A stretch of DNA of 32,534 nucleotides from Treponema sp. UBA1793 (GTDB lineage Bacteria; Spirochaetota; Spirochaetia; Treponematales; Treponemataceae). Each line of letters opens with the position of its first letter. Within the stretch, counting starts at the first letter, position 1. The notes below the pieces were generated by a model. The model searched no databases. It was given only the letters and a program-made list of their open reading frames with translations, and had not been told where the DNA came from. Below, one piece after another: positions 23,213 to 31,131 of the stretch. The stretch is taken from the NCBI GenBank assembly GCA_002314445.1, contig DCFX01000034.1:1-32534 (forward strand), in the 5' to 3' direction. The position numbers and the translations under genes were made by a program.

Positions 23213-23809
23213 ATGAAAAAGCATGGTCCCAGATTCTACAATTCAATTCTTGCAATAGGAATGTTACTGATTATTGTCGGTTTTCTTATGTTTGTAATAT
23301 TCTCTGAAGAAACAGAAAGTATTACTGCTGTGCTTTGGCCCGTATTACTTATGATCTGCGGTTCCGTTTTTCTGTATTTTACCATGTCGTTTACAAAAGG
23401 TTCGTTCCAGCTTTTTCTCGGACTGTTCCTGACATCATACGGTGTTTTTTCCATTCTTTTTTCGAGCGGCATAATTCCGTACGGCATCAACGAATGGTGG
23501 CCTGTCGCAGTCATTGACGGAGGTTTTTCCCTTTTAGCTGCAGGGTATTATAAACACAAAAAAATGCTTTTCTCATATGTTGTTGCCGCTGTATCCCTTG
23601 TAATACTTGGTGCGTTGTTTCTTTTTTTCTCATTTCACATTATCAGGGGTTCCTTCCGGAACTTCGTTACATTTGTCGGTCCTTTCATATTGATTGCAGC
23701 AGGATTGTTTATGGTTCTTCTGTTTCTCTTCCAGAAAAAACACAGCCGTTTCCATCTGCGTGACGAATCCGACGAAATGAACGACGATAACGGTTTCTTT
23801 GCCGATTAA
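23213..23809 (+). CDS. Small polytopic membrane protein of unknown function
   Basis: A 198-residue protein with about six hydrophobic segments in pairs (ILAIGMLLIIVGFLMFVIF, VLWPVLLMICGSVFLYF, LFLGLFLTSYGVFSILFSS, WWPVAVIDGGFSLLAAGYY and two more) and an acidic C-terminal tail (DESDEMNDDNGFFAD). The paired helices separated by short turns recall LiaF/LiaI-type membrane modules, but I cannot assign a family. ATG 23213 is chosen; earlier in-frame codons lie inside the divergent lipoprotein gene. No strong ribosome site is visible. It is followed 13 bp later by the TPR lipoprotein gene, suggesting one transcript. Confidence 0.7.
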   Translation: MKKHGPRFYNSILAIGMLLIIVGFLMFVIFSEETESITAVLWPVLLMICGSVFLYFTMSFTKGSFQLFLGLFLTSYGVFSILFSSGIIPYGINEWWPVAVIDGGFSLLAAGYYKHKKMLFSYVVAAVSLVILGALFLFFSFHIIRGSFRNFVTFVGPFILIAAGLFMVLLFLFQKKHSRFHLRDESDEMNDDNGFFAD

Positions 23810-23822
23810 AAGGTACCGACAG

Positions 23823-25595
23823 GTGAAAACAGCCGCAGGGTTTACCGGATATGTTATTTTTCTCTGCTCAGCAGTCTGTGTGTTGATATCGTGCAGTTCA
23901 ACGCCGAAAAAAAACGCAGGCGGGCAGGTGACAGGTCAATATGCTCCCGACTCTTCGCAGCCGGAAGAGGAGAGTTCTGCAGGCGGAACATCAATAAAAA
24001 TTGACAAAACACATCAGAGCCAAAGGACGTATTTTTCCGATATTGATGAAAAAATAATGAAGGAAGTTGAAAACGGTTCTCCCGATTCCCTTCGCACTGC
24101 AGTATCTCTTATACGGAAAACCGAAGGTGATTATTCAGAGCCTGAAAAAGTCCTTCTTTCTGTTATAGCTGCAGTGATGGAAATGGTTTGGCCTTCTGAA
24201 AAAGTCGACTGGGATGTGCCTGAAGTAAAAGACATGACGCCGTATCTTGGTGCAATTGATTCGGCCCGCAAGGGTGTTTATGATTTAAGTACAGGCAATG
24301 TTGATTTCCTCACACTCGTTTTACCGTCTGTTGTTATTGTTTCATCCGACGATGTTACCGGTTATGCACAGCCGGCAGAACAGGCACTTCTTGCAGGACT
24401 GGGGCTTTGTCCCGATTCCGTACTTTCCCATTATCTGCTCGGTATGCTTTATGAAAAACTCGGCAGAAACGATGACGCGCTGAATCAGTTTACTTCCGCA
24501 TCAAAGGGGGCGCCGTCCTGTTTTGAGACGCTGTATGCCCGGGCCGACTGCCTCAAAAAACTGGTACGTATGGATGAATCGTCTGCAATAGCCGGTACGC
24601 TTGTAGCCCGTTACCCATCTGACATAAAAATTCTGAAACTCTGCGCAGAGACATCGTTTGCGCTGAAAAGTTATTCAGCTGCAGAGGAATATGTAGCGAG
24701 GGTACTTCAGCAGGATCCCAATGATCTTTCCTATGTACTTTTCCGTGCGCGTATTCTTACTGAAAAGGGCGATTACATCAGAGCTGCGTCGCTGCTTGAT
24801 GTATATGCCAGACAGAACAGCACTTCGCGGGATTATCTGCTTCTGCGTGCACGCATTCAGCGGGACTGGAGCAAAAACGTTTCGGCTGCAATAACGACTA
24901 TTGAGACAGCTCTTGCAAAATATCCTGACGACACTGACGTCCTGCTGTATGCGGCCCAGCTTGCAGCTATGACAGATGCCCCGGTGGGAGGCAGAACGTC
25001 GGAACAACTGGCACAGGCCGTCCTGGCGTCAGACCCTGACAATACAGAGGCCCTGCAGTACCAGGTGGAAGGACTTGTACAGGCTGGGTCATGGCAGAAC
25101 GCATATGTTTTGAGTAAAAAGCTCCTTGCAAAGGACAATTCCCGCGATGTGGTTTTTACACACATACGTATCTGCCTGCAACTGGGTCGAAAAGACGAAG
25201 CATGGAATCTTATTTCTCCGCTGTATCGTGATCATCCTGACGATGAAGATATACTTCAGATGTACATTGTCGTGCTTACAGGAACAGACCGCGCATCGCA
25301 GGCTCTTTCGCTTATAAATTCCCGCCTGCAGAACGCATCACCAAAAATGAAAAGCTTTTTCTATTATAGACGAAGTTTTATCGTCTCATCCCAGGACGAA
25401 GCTCTTGCCGATCTGCGTTCGAGCCTTATCGCAAATCCGCGAAACGGGGATGCTCTGTTCCGCCTGTATCAGATTTACTACGAACAGCGCGATTACCGTA
25501 AAGCACAATACTATCTGAAGCAGGTTGTAGCACTTGATCCGAACAATGCCACAATGCGCAGGCTCAATGATGATCTTTCAAAACTCATAAAATAG
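23823..25595 (+). CDS. TPR lipoprotein upstream of yajC-secDF
   Basis: A 590-residue protein with a lipoprotein signal (VIFLCSAVCVLISC, lipid site C24) and a low-complexity Ser/Gln/Glu linker, then a largely alpha-helical array of TPR-type repeats to the end, for example LLGMLYEKLGRNDDALNQFT, YSAAEEYVARVLQQDPND and DYRKAQYYLKQVVALDPNN. It probably sits in the periplasm, tethered to a membrane, as a protein-interaction scaffold. GTG 23823 is preferred: AAAAGG lies about 10 nt upstream and the signal peptide then begins MKTAAGF. The TTG at 23799 would lie inside the preceding gene and lacks a site. It ends 101 bp before yajC. A role in the flagellar collar, as for some Borrelia TPR proteins, or in export is possible but unproven. 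Confidence 0.82.
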   Translation: MKTAAGFTGYVIFLCSAVCVLISCSSTPKKNAGGQVTGQYAPDSSQPEEESSAGGTSIKIDKTHQSQRTYFSDIDEKIMKEVENGSPDSLRTAVSLIRKTEGDYSEPEKVLLSVIAAVMEMVWPSEKVDWDVPEVKDMTPYLGAIDSARKGVYDLSTGNVDFLTLVLPSVVIVSSDDVTGYAQPAEQALLAGLGLCPDSVLSHYLLGMLYEKLGRNDDALNQFTSASKGAPSCFETLYARADCLKKLVRMDESSAIAGTLVARYPSDIKILKLCAETSFALKSYSAAEEYVARVLQQDPNDLSYVLFRARILTEKGDYIRAASLLDVYARQNSTSRDYLLLRARIQRDWSKNVSAAITTIETALAKYPDDTDVLLYAAQLAAMTDAPVGGRTSEQLAQAVLASDPDNTEALQYQVEGLVQAGSWQNAYVLSKKLLAKDNSRDVVFTHIRICLQLGRKDEAWNLISPLYRDHPDDEDILQMYIVVLTGTDRASQALSLINSRLQNASPKMKSFFYYRRSFIVSSQDEALADLRSSLIANPRNGDALFRLYQIYYEQRDYRKAQYYLKQVVALDPNNATMRRLNDDLSKLIK

Positions 25596-25611
25596 GTGGA
25601 ATATCGCATAC

Positions 25612-25639
25612 TTGACTGTTGTCCGGTGTGCATGATATT
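25612..25639 (+). promoter_or_regulatory. Promoter of yajC-secD-secF
   Basis: TTGACT (25612-25617) and GATATT (25634-25639) are 16 bp apart, a strong -35 with a weaker -10. It lies in the 101-bp gap before yajC and would let the sec genes be transcribed independently of the TPR lipoprotein gene. Confidence 0.5.
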
Positions 25640-25696
25640 CTGATAGAACTGATATAGTGTCAGATTTTATAGAGAAAAAACAGGAAGGATATTCTT

Positions 25697-26107
25697 ATGT
25701 CATTTATTCCATTTTTACAGACAGCTTCCAACGGTGTAAACGCTACATCGACAACTGGCGGTTTTATTTCATCAGCAGCTCTGATGGTTCTGCTCATCGT
25801 AATCTTCTATTTCTTTTTGATTCGTCCGCAGAACAAAAAACAGAAAGAAACGGAAAAGATGCTTGCAGCCCTTAAAAAGGGTGACAAAGTTGTTACAATC
25901 GGCGGTATCCACGGTATTGTTTCTTCTCTGAAAGAAAAGACTGTCATTGTGAAAGTAGATGACGATGTAAAAATGGAATTTAGTCGTTCTGCCATCTCCG
26001 GGGTTGAGAACGAACCTGTTGCAAATGAAAAATCTGCAAAAACTACAAAAAAAGTGTCAGATGATGCAGCCCCCGCAGATGGTGAATCGTCGGAAGAAAA
26101 GAAATAA
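25697..26107 (+). CDS. yajC: YajC, Sec translocase accessory subunit
   Basis: A 136-residue protein with one membrane helix (SSAALMVLLIVIFYFFLIRPQ, about residues 25-45) followed by NKKQKETEKMLAALKKGDKVVTIGGIHGIV, the hallmark of YajC. YajC associates with SecDF and supports SecYEG-dependent export. The C-terminal tail is charged and probably flexible (KSAKTTKKVSDDAAPADGE). AGGAAGG precedes the ATG. It lies 15 bp before secD in the usual yajC-secD-secF order. Confidence 0.95.
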   Translation: MSFIPFLQTASNGVNATSTTGGFISSAALMVLLIVIFYFFLIRPQNKKQKETEKMLAALKKGDKVVTIGGIHGIVSSLKEKTVIVKVDDDVKMEFSRSAISGVENEPVANEKSAKTTKKVSDDAAPADGESSEEKK

Positions 26108-26122
26108 TCTGGAGATATCAAA

Positions 26123-27865
26123 ATGAACAAACGTACTCGTTTTGTAATTCTTCTTGTAGTCATTGCTGTCTGTTTTGCATTCCTGTGGCCATCCATCAGC
26201 TGGTACTACGGAACTCCGAAAGAAGTTCAGGCGCTCGCTCTTGGTTCCCTTCAGAATATAAAGGATTATGCGACAGCAAAGGCTTCTGAAGATGTTCTTG
26301 AAATTGAGGCAGCAGCTCATAAAAATTCAAAAATGCCGCTTGATGCAAAGTATTCATGGCTGCAGAAAAATGTAGAAAAAAATTATAAAGACATGGATAT
26401 GAAAGTTCCGTCACCTCTTACGGTTGGCAGTGTGCTGAATGCATATTCAAACGAAAAGGAGTTCCTCAGCGTGTTCCAGGCCCGTTACAGGGATGAAATC
26501 CTCAAAGCGAAAAAACGCTATGAAAATTCTGTAAAACTCGGACTTGACCTTTCCGGCGGTATGAACATCATTGTAAAAGCTGATCTCGACGCAGCTGTAA
26601 AAAATCAGCAGGGCACGGAAACAGGTCAGAATACGGATGAGTTGAAGAAAAAGGCTATGGAGCAGGCTATAGAAACGCTTTCAAGCCGTATCGACAGATT
26701 CGGGCTTACTTCTCCGGTTATCAGACAACAGGGTGATGACCGTATCTATATCGAAATTCCGGGTGCAGCACAGGCTGATGCAATCAATACAATCATTATG
26801 GGAAAGGGTATACTTAATTTCCGTCTTGTTGACGGTGATGCTACAACTGCTTTCCAGAACTATTATACGCAGCACGCTGCAAGTACATTCAATACCGACG
26901 GTACCCTTACAGATCCTTCCATTATTCCTCAGGACTGCGAAGTTATGGGGCAGTACGAGAAAGACGATTACGGTCTTGATGAACGCGTCGGTTATCTCGT
27001 TGTAAAAAAAGAGATTGCACTTGACGGTCAGCATATAAAGTCCGCAGAAGTCGGCTCCGATAATCTGACGAACAGACCGGAAGTTGACTTTGTCCTCGAC
27101 AGTGAAGGTTCTGAAATTTTCGGAAAATTCACCGGTGCTCACAAAGGTGAGAATCTGGCAATCGTAAGCGACAACAAGATTAAATCATCTGCACGTATAA
27201 ACGACGCCATTACGGGCGGACGCGTTGCCATTACGGGTTTCGGCCTCGAGGAAGCACAGAATCTTCAGAAAGTTCTCCAGACGGCATGGCTCAATGTTCC
27301 GCTTACGGTGGAAAGCCAGCAGGTTATCGGCGCATCGCTGGGAAAGAAAGCTATCCATCAGGGAATCCTGGCAGTTGTCGTCGGCCTGGGTATGATAATG
27401 CTGTTTATGCTTATCTATTATAAAGGAGCAGGCATTAATGCATGTGTTGCACAGATTCTTAACTTGTACATTATGTTTTCCGTGCTGTCTGCGTTTAATA
27501 TGACACTCACTTTGTCAAGCGTTGCCGGTATGATACTTACAATAGGTATGGCTGTTGATGCGAACGTCATCATCTTTGAACGAATAAAAGAAGAGATGAG
27601 GGATGGTAAGAGCAGAACGGCTTCTATTTCCGCTGGTTTCGATAATGCATTCTGGGCGATTATGGACTCGAATATTACTACATTTATTGCAGCTATATTC
27701 CTGTCACAGCTCGGAACTGGTTCAATCCAGGGATTTGCAGTCAGCCTTGCAATCGGTGTCGTTTCGTCTGTATTTACGGCACTATTCGTTTCTCACCTCA
27801 TGTTTGATTTCAGCACCGAAGCCCTGCATAAGAAGACTGTCAGCATCAGCTGGAGGATAAAATAA
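26123..27865 (+). CDS. secD: SecD, protein translocase subunit
   Basis: A 580-residue inner-membrane protein that, with SecF, uses the proton or sodium gradient to pull proteins through SecYEG. The first membrane helix (FVILLVVIAVCFAFLWPSI) is at residues 6-24. The motif LGLDLSGGMNIIVKAD follows at about 138-152. A periplasmic P1 domain includes IETLSSRIDRFGL and IEIPGAAQAD, and five helices follow from about residue 410, including GMAVDANVIIFERIKEE with the conserved DAN. TCTGGAG precedes the start. The stop overlaps the secF start by 1 nt (TAATG), with GGAGG inside the secD end serving secF. Confidence 0.96.
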   Translation: MNKRTRFVILLVVIAVCFAFLWPSISWYYGTPKEVQALALGSLQNIKDYATAKASEDVLEIEAAAHKNSKMPLDAKYSWLQKNVEKNYKDMDMKVPSPLTVGSVLNAYSNEKEFLSVFQARYRDEILKAKKRYENSVKLGLDLSGGMNIIVKADLDAAVKNQQGTETGQNTDELKKKAMEQAIETLSSRIDRFGLTSPVIRQQGDDRIYIEIPGAAQADAINTIIMGKGILNFRLVDGDATTAFQNYYTQHAASTFNTDGTLTDPSIIPQDCEVMGQYEKDDYGLDERVGYLVVKKEIALDGQHIKSAEVGSDNLTNRPEVDFVLDSEGSEIFGKFTGAHKGENLAIVSDNKIKSSARINDAITGGRVAITGFGLEEAQNLQKVLQTAWLNVPLTVESQQVIGASLGKKAIHQGILAVVVGLGMIMLFMLIYYKGAGINACVAQILNLYIMFSVLSAFNMTLTLSSVAGMILTIGMAVDANVIIFERIKEEMRDGKSRTASISAGFDNAFWAIMDSNITTFIAAIFLSQLGTGSIQGFAVSLAIGVVSSVFTALFVSHLMFDFSTEALHKKTVSISWRIK

Positions 27866-29106
27866 TGGCTAGAAAGATGATTCATTTCAGCAAGGCGTTC
27901 CTTCCGTGTGCCATTCTGAGCACGCTCATTATTATTTCAGGAATTGTCGGCTTTTTTGTACGGGGCGTCAATCTGGGAATAGATTATAAACCAGGTCTTA
28001 TTGAAGAAGTTCGTGTAGCCCCAGCTGTTCTTGATGTTGTATATACCGGCAGTGCAAACGTTGCATTCGATATGACAAACTCGAAGGTCGATATTGTTAT
28101 AAGCGGTTCCGGTGCGGAAAACGAAACGAAGGAATTCTTGTTCGCGGATAATAAGACAATAAATGCGCTTGCGGCAAGTCTTAATACTGTAGACGGCATT
28201 ACGGCAACAGTAAAATCTTACGGGGATTCAGCAACTTCAGATTTGTTTTCAAATTCAGCTGTTTCAAACAAGCTTACACCGGACGCCTACAGTCTCTATT
28301 CTGCAGGAAAAATTGATGCAAAAATTGCAGATGTACGCGAAGCGCTTTCTTCTGTAAGCGGTGTTTCAATCAAACAGCTTGGTTCTGCTAATGAAGTTAG
28401 TTTCCAGATACGTATGGCGGATAACGGCGACGGTGTTTCAAGCAGGCAGCTGCAGGAAACCGTTATATCCAAGTTAACTGATAAATTCGGAGTTGGGAAT
28501 GTTGCTGTCGTAAAAACGGATTTCATCGGCTCTAATTTTTCCAAGTCCATTGCACTGCAGTCAATCATTCTGCTTGCAGCGACAATTGCACTCATCTGGT
28601 TGTATTCTGCAATCCGGTTTCACTGGGATTTTGCACTGGGTGCAATAATTGCACTTTTACACGATTCCCTTATCATGATGACTTTTATTGTCTGGAGCCA
28701 GGTAGAATTTTCTACGATGACCGTGGCGGCAATTCTTACGATTGTCGGTTACTCCATCAACGACACAATTGTTATTCTTGACCGCGAACGTTCATTGCTT
28801 CCTGTTCTGGAAACAAGAAAATTTAATGATATTCTGGACCAGGCGCTTACAGATACGCTGAGCCGTTCGATCATCACGACGTTGACAACTATGTTTGCAG
28901 CTGCTTCTCTTTATATTTTTACAACAGGCGATATACAAAATTTTGCGCTTGCTTTGCTTGTAGGCTTGCTGAGCGGTTGTTATTCATCAATATTTATCAG
29001 CAGCGGATTTATTTCTGCAACACGCAAAAACTGGAAACCGGAATACGGAATTCACCATTCTTTAAGGATGCAGAAGGGCGTATTTGAATCTGGCGTTACA
29101 GTGTAA
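27865..29106 (+). CDS. secF: SecF, protein translocase subunit
   Basis: A 413-residue partner of SecD, longer than Escherichia coli SecF (about 320) because of a larger periplasmic domain. One N-terminal helix (AILSTLIIISGIVGFFV), then GVNLGIDYKPG, then the periplasmic part and five C-terminal helices including VGYSINDTIVILDRERS and SRSIITTLTTMF. The first motif is usually G-I/L-D-F-x-G-G in SecF; here it is GIDYKPG, so the two glycines are not kept. GGAGG lies just upstream, inside secD. It is closed by the strong terminator at 29127-29154. Confidence 0.95.
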   Translation: MARKMIHFSKAFLPCAILSTLIIISGIVGFFVRGVNLGIDYKPGLIEEVRVAPAVLDVVYTGSANVAFDMTNSKVDIVISGSGAENETKEFLFADNKTINALAASLNTVDGITATVKSYGDSATSDLFSNSAVSNKLTPDAYSLYSAGKIDAKIADVREALSSVSGVSIKQLGSANEVSFQIRMADNGDGVSSRQLQETVISKLTDKFGVGNVAVVKTDFIGSNFSKSIALQSIILLAATIALIWLYSAIRFHWDFALGAIIALLHDSLIMMTFIVWSQVEFSTMTVAAILTIVGYSINDTIVILDRERSLLPVLETRKFNDILDQALTDTLSRSIITTLTTMFAAASLYIFTTGDIQNFALALLVGLLSGCYSSIFISSGFISATRKNWKPEYGIHHSLRMQKGVFESGVTV

Positions 29107-29126
29107 AACTGCTTTTTTCGAATAGT

Positions 29127-29154
29127 GGCTGCGCATTTTTGCGCGGCCTTTTTT
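29127..29154 (+). terminator. Intrinsic terminator after secF
   Basis: GGCTGCGCA (29127-29135) pairs with TGCGCGGCC (29140-29148), including one G-U pair, around a TTTT loop, and is followed by six T residues (29149-29154). A textbook terminator 20 bp after the secF stop. Confidence 0.92.
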
Positions 29155-29190
29155 ATCTTGGAGAGGCTCCTTTTCTATCTTAAAAATCTG

Positions 29191-29199
29191 TGTTATATT
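29191..29199 (+). promoter_or_regulatory. Extended -10 promoter placed for a leaderless ispH transcript
   Basis: TGTTATATT combines a TGn extension with a TATATT -10 box. The ispH ATG starts at 29206, just 6 nt after the box, which is about where transcription should begin. No Shine-Dalgarno sequence exists upstream. The -35 zone (near 29171-29176, TTTTCT) is weak. Confidence 0.5.
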
Positions 29200-29205
29200 C
29201 TTTCT

Positions 29206-30075
29206 ATGATCGTAGTTAGAGCCGAAGTTCTCGGCTACTGTATGGGTGTCAGGCGCGCTGTTGAAGCCGCGTCCGATGCACTGGCAAAAAACACTGGAAA
29301 AAAAGTATATACACTGGGACCCCTGATCCATAATCAAACAGCTCTTACCGCACTCTCAGAAAAAGGATTGTGCATATTGAATGAGGATGATGCCGGCAGG
29401 GCAGAGAAGGACTGTATTGTTATTATACGCGCACATGGCGTTCCTCCTTCTGTTACGGATACGCTCAAAAAGCATAATTGTACTGTCATTGATGCAACAT
29501 GTCCCCGCGTAAAGGCAAGCCAGAAAATCGCCGCAGAATACGCAGAGAGAGAATATACCGTGATATTGGCCGGCGACAGCAATCACGGAGAAGTAACTGG
29601 TATTGCAGGTTATGCGGGTTCCCGTTTTATCCTCGTCCAGAACAGGCAGGATGCTGCAGCTCTCCGCCTGCCGGAGGACACCGATGCCGTACTGCTTTCA
29701 CAGACGACATTCAGCCCGGTTGAATTTGAAGTTATTGCAGATATCTTAAAGAATAAATGGCCCTCAATAAAAGTTATGGCCACGATATGTCCTGCCACAA
29801 AGGAAAGGCAGGAGGCATTGAAGAAAATGTGTCCGCTTGTCGACGGTGTTCTTGTCATCGGCGGGAGGAATAGCGCCAATACAAAACGTCTGCTGTTTAC
29901 CGCACAGAATTTATGCGGAAATGCCGACCTTATTGAGACTGCAGAAGAAATTCCGGGAAAATATTTTTTGATGAGCAGAGTCGGGATTACCGCGGGAGCC
30001 AGTACTCCCGATGAAGTTGTAAACAAAGTTGAAAAAGTATTGCAGGAGAGAAAAGGAGATGAGCAGAGCACATAA
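29206..30075 (+). CDS. ispH: IspH, 4-hydroxy-3-methylbut-2-enyl diphosphate reductase
   Basis: The 289-residue iron-sulfur enzyme makes IPP and DMAPP in the last step of the MEP isoprenoid pathway. The three cluster cysteines are C12 (GYCMGVRRAV), C99 (DATCPRV) and C195 (ATICPATKERQ). IHNQTAL, IRAHGV, GDSNHGEV, SQTTFSP and GITAGASTPD are also present. The start at ATG 29206 places the first cysteine as in other IspH proteins; an in-frame GTG-type extension upstream would run into the terminator. There is no ribosome-binding site, and the start coincides with the predicted transcription start. It overlaps the next gene by 17 nt. Confidence 0.95.
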   Translation: MIVVRAEVLGYCMGVRRAVEAASDALAKNTGKKVYTLGPLIHNQTALTALSEKGLCILNEDDAGRAEKDCIVIIRAHGVPPSVTDTLKKHNCTVIDATCPRVKASQKIAAEYAEREYTVILAGDSNHGEVTGIAGYAGSRFILVQNRQDAAALRLPEDTDAVLLSQTTFSPVEFEVIADILKNKWPSIKVMATICPATKERQEALKKMCPLVDGVLVIGGRNSANTKRLLFTAQNLCGNADLIETAEEIPGKYFLMSRVGITAGASTPDEVVNKVEKVLQERKGDEQST

Positions 30076-31123
30076 ATATACTGCGGCGATTATCGGCACA
30101 GGACGCATTGGTTTTTCGCTGGGGTTGGACAGGAAAAGGGAACAGCCTGCATCGCACACTATGGCATTGCTTGCAAACCGCCGCATACGGGTAATTGCCG
30201 GATGCGACAAGGATGCGACACATCTTGAAGACTGGCACCGTTATTGCAGTGAGGTTGCCACGTACAGCAGCTACGGGTATCTTTTTGCGGCATGTAATCC
30301 TGACATTGTGGTGATTGCGGTAAATGAGGATGCACATCTTGAAGCAACTCTCGCAGCAATACGAAGCAGGCCAAAACTGGTAATTCTGGAAAAGCCCGTA
30401 GCCCTTAACATGAAGGACGGGCTCCGGATTGCAGATGCAGCAGCAAGTTTCAAAGTACCCGTTATGGTAAATCACGAGCGCCGTTTCGCACTTGACTATG
30501 CTGCGGCTAAGTCTTATATGGCAGGAATAGGCGGCATACAAAGCATGACAGCAGAACTTGATTCAGGACTTCGTGTTTACAGCAGAAATGACGAATCGAC
30601 CGGCGCATACAGCCTTCTTCACGACGGAACACATCTTGTTGATATCGTGCAGTTTTTGCTTGGCGACAAATTATACAACGGAGCGACTGCAAAAAAAAGT
30701 GTTATTTACGATCCTGTACTTACGAGCATATGCTGTGACGAAAAAGATCCGTCAGTAGTACGGAATGTATCAGTCCATTTTTCGTCGGATAAATGTCCTG
30801 ATGTGACAATCAGAATCAGCGGGCGTAGTAATTATTTCGGCTTCGGCGTGGATATATGCGGGACAGACGGGCGCATCAGAATCGGGAATGGTTATGCTGA
30901 GTTTTACAGACGCGAGCAATCAAAATTATATACAGGATTTTATTCGCTGGCGCCGGATAAGAGAATAAAACTTCCAAAAAAAACGCGCTATTTCTCAAAC
31001 ATGGTAGAAAATGCAGTCGATTTTCTTGACGGCAAGGCACCGCTCCGCTCAACGCTGCAGGACGGTCTTGCCGATCTCGATGTTCTTGAGCGGATATGTG
31101 CACTACTGCAGGATGAGCTGTAA
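30059..31123 (+). CDS. Gfo/Idh/MocA-family NAD(P)-dependent oxidoreductase
   Basis: A 354-residue protein with an N-terminal Rossmann fold (AAIIGTGRIGFSLGL) and the family signature ILEKPVALN, followed by VMVNHERRF and HDGTHLVDIVQFLLGD, whose His and Asp residues sit where the catalytic groups usually are. Members oxidise or reduce sugars, inositols or similar polyols; the substrate cannot be predicted here. ATG 30059 lies inside the end of ispH (17-nt overlap), with AGGAG (30044-30048) upstream; an in-frame TTG at 30029 is less likely. The pairing with ispH looks like transcriptional convenience rather than a pathway link. Its end is 8 bp from the stop of the convergent guaB. Confidence 0.88.
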   Translation: MSRAHKYTAAIIGTGRIGFSLGLDRKREQPASHTMALLANRRIRVIAGCDKDATHLEDWHRYCSEVATYSSYGYLFAACNPDIVVIAVNEDAHLEATLAAIRSRPKLVILEKPVALNMKDGLRIADAAASFKVPVMVNHERRFALDYAAAKSYMAGIGGIQSMTAELDSGLRVYSRNDESTGAYSLLHDGTHLVDIVQFLLGDKLYNGATAKKSVIYDPVLTSICCDEKDPSVVRNVSVHFSSDKCPDVTIRISGRSNYFGFGVDICGTDGRIRIGNGYAEFYRREQSKLYTGFYSLAPDKRIKLPKKTRYFSNMVENAVDFLDGKAPLRSTLQDGLADLDVLERICALLQDEL

Positions 31124-31131
31124 AACAGACG

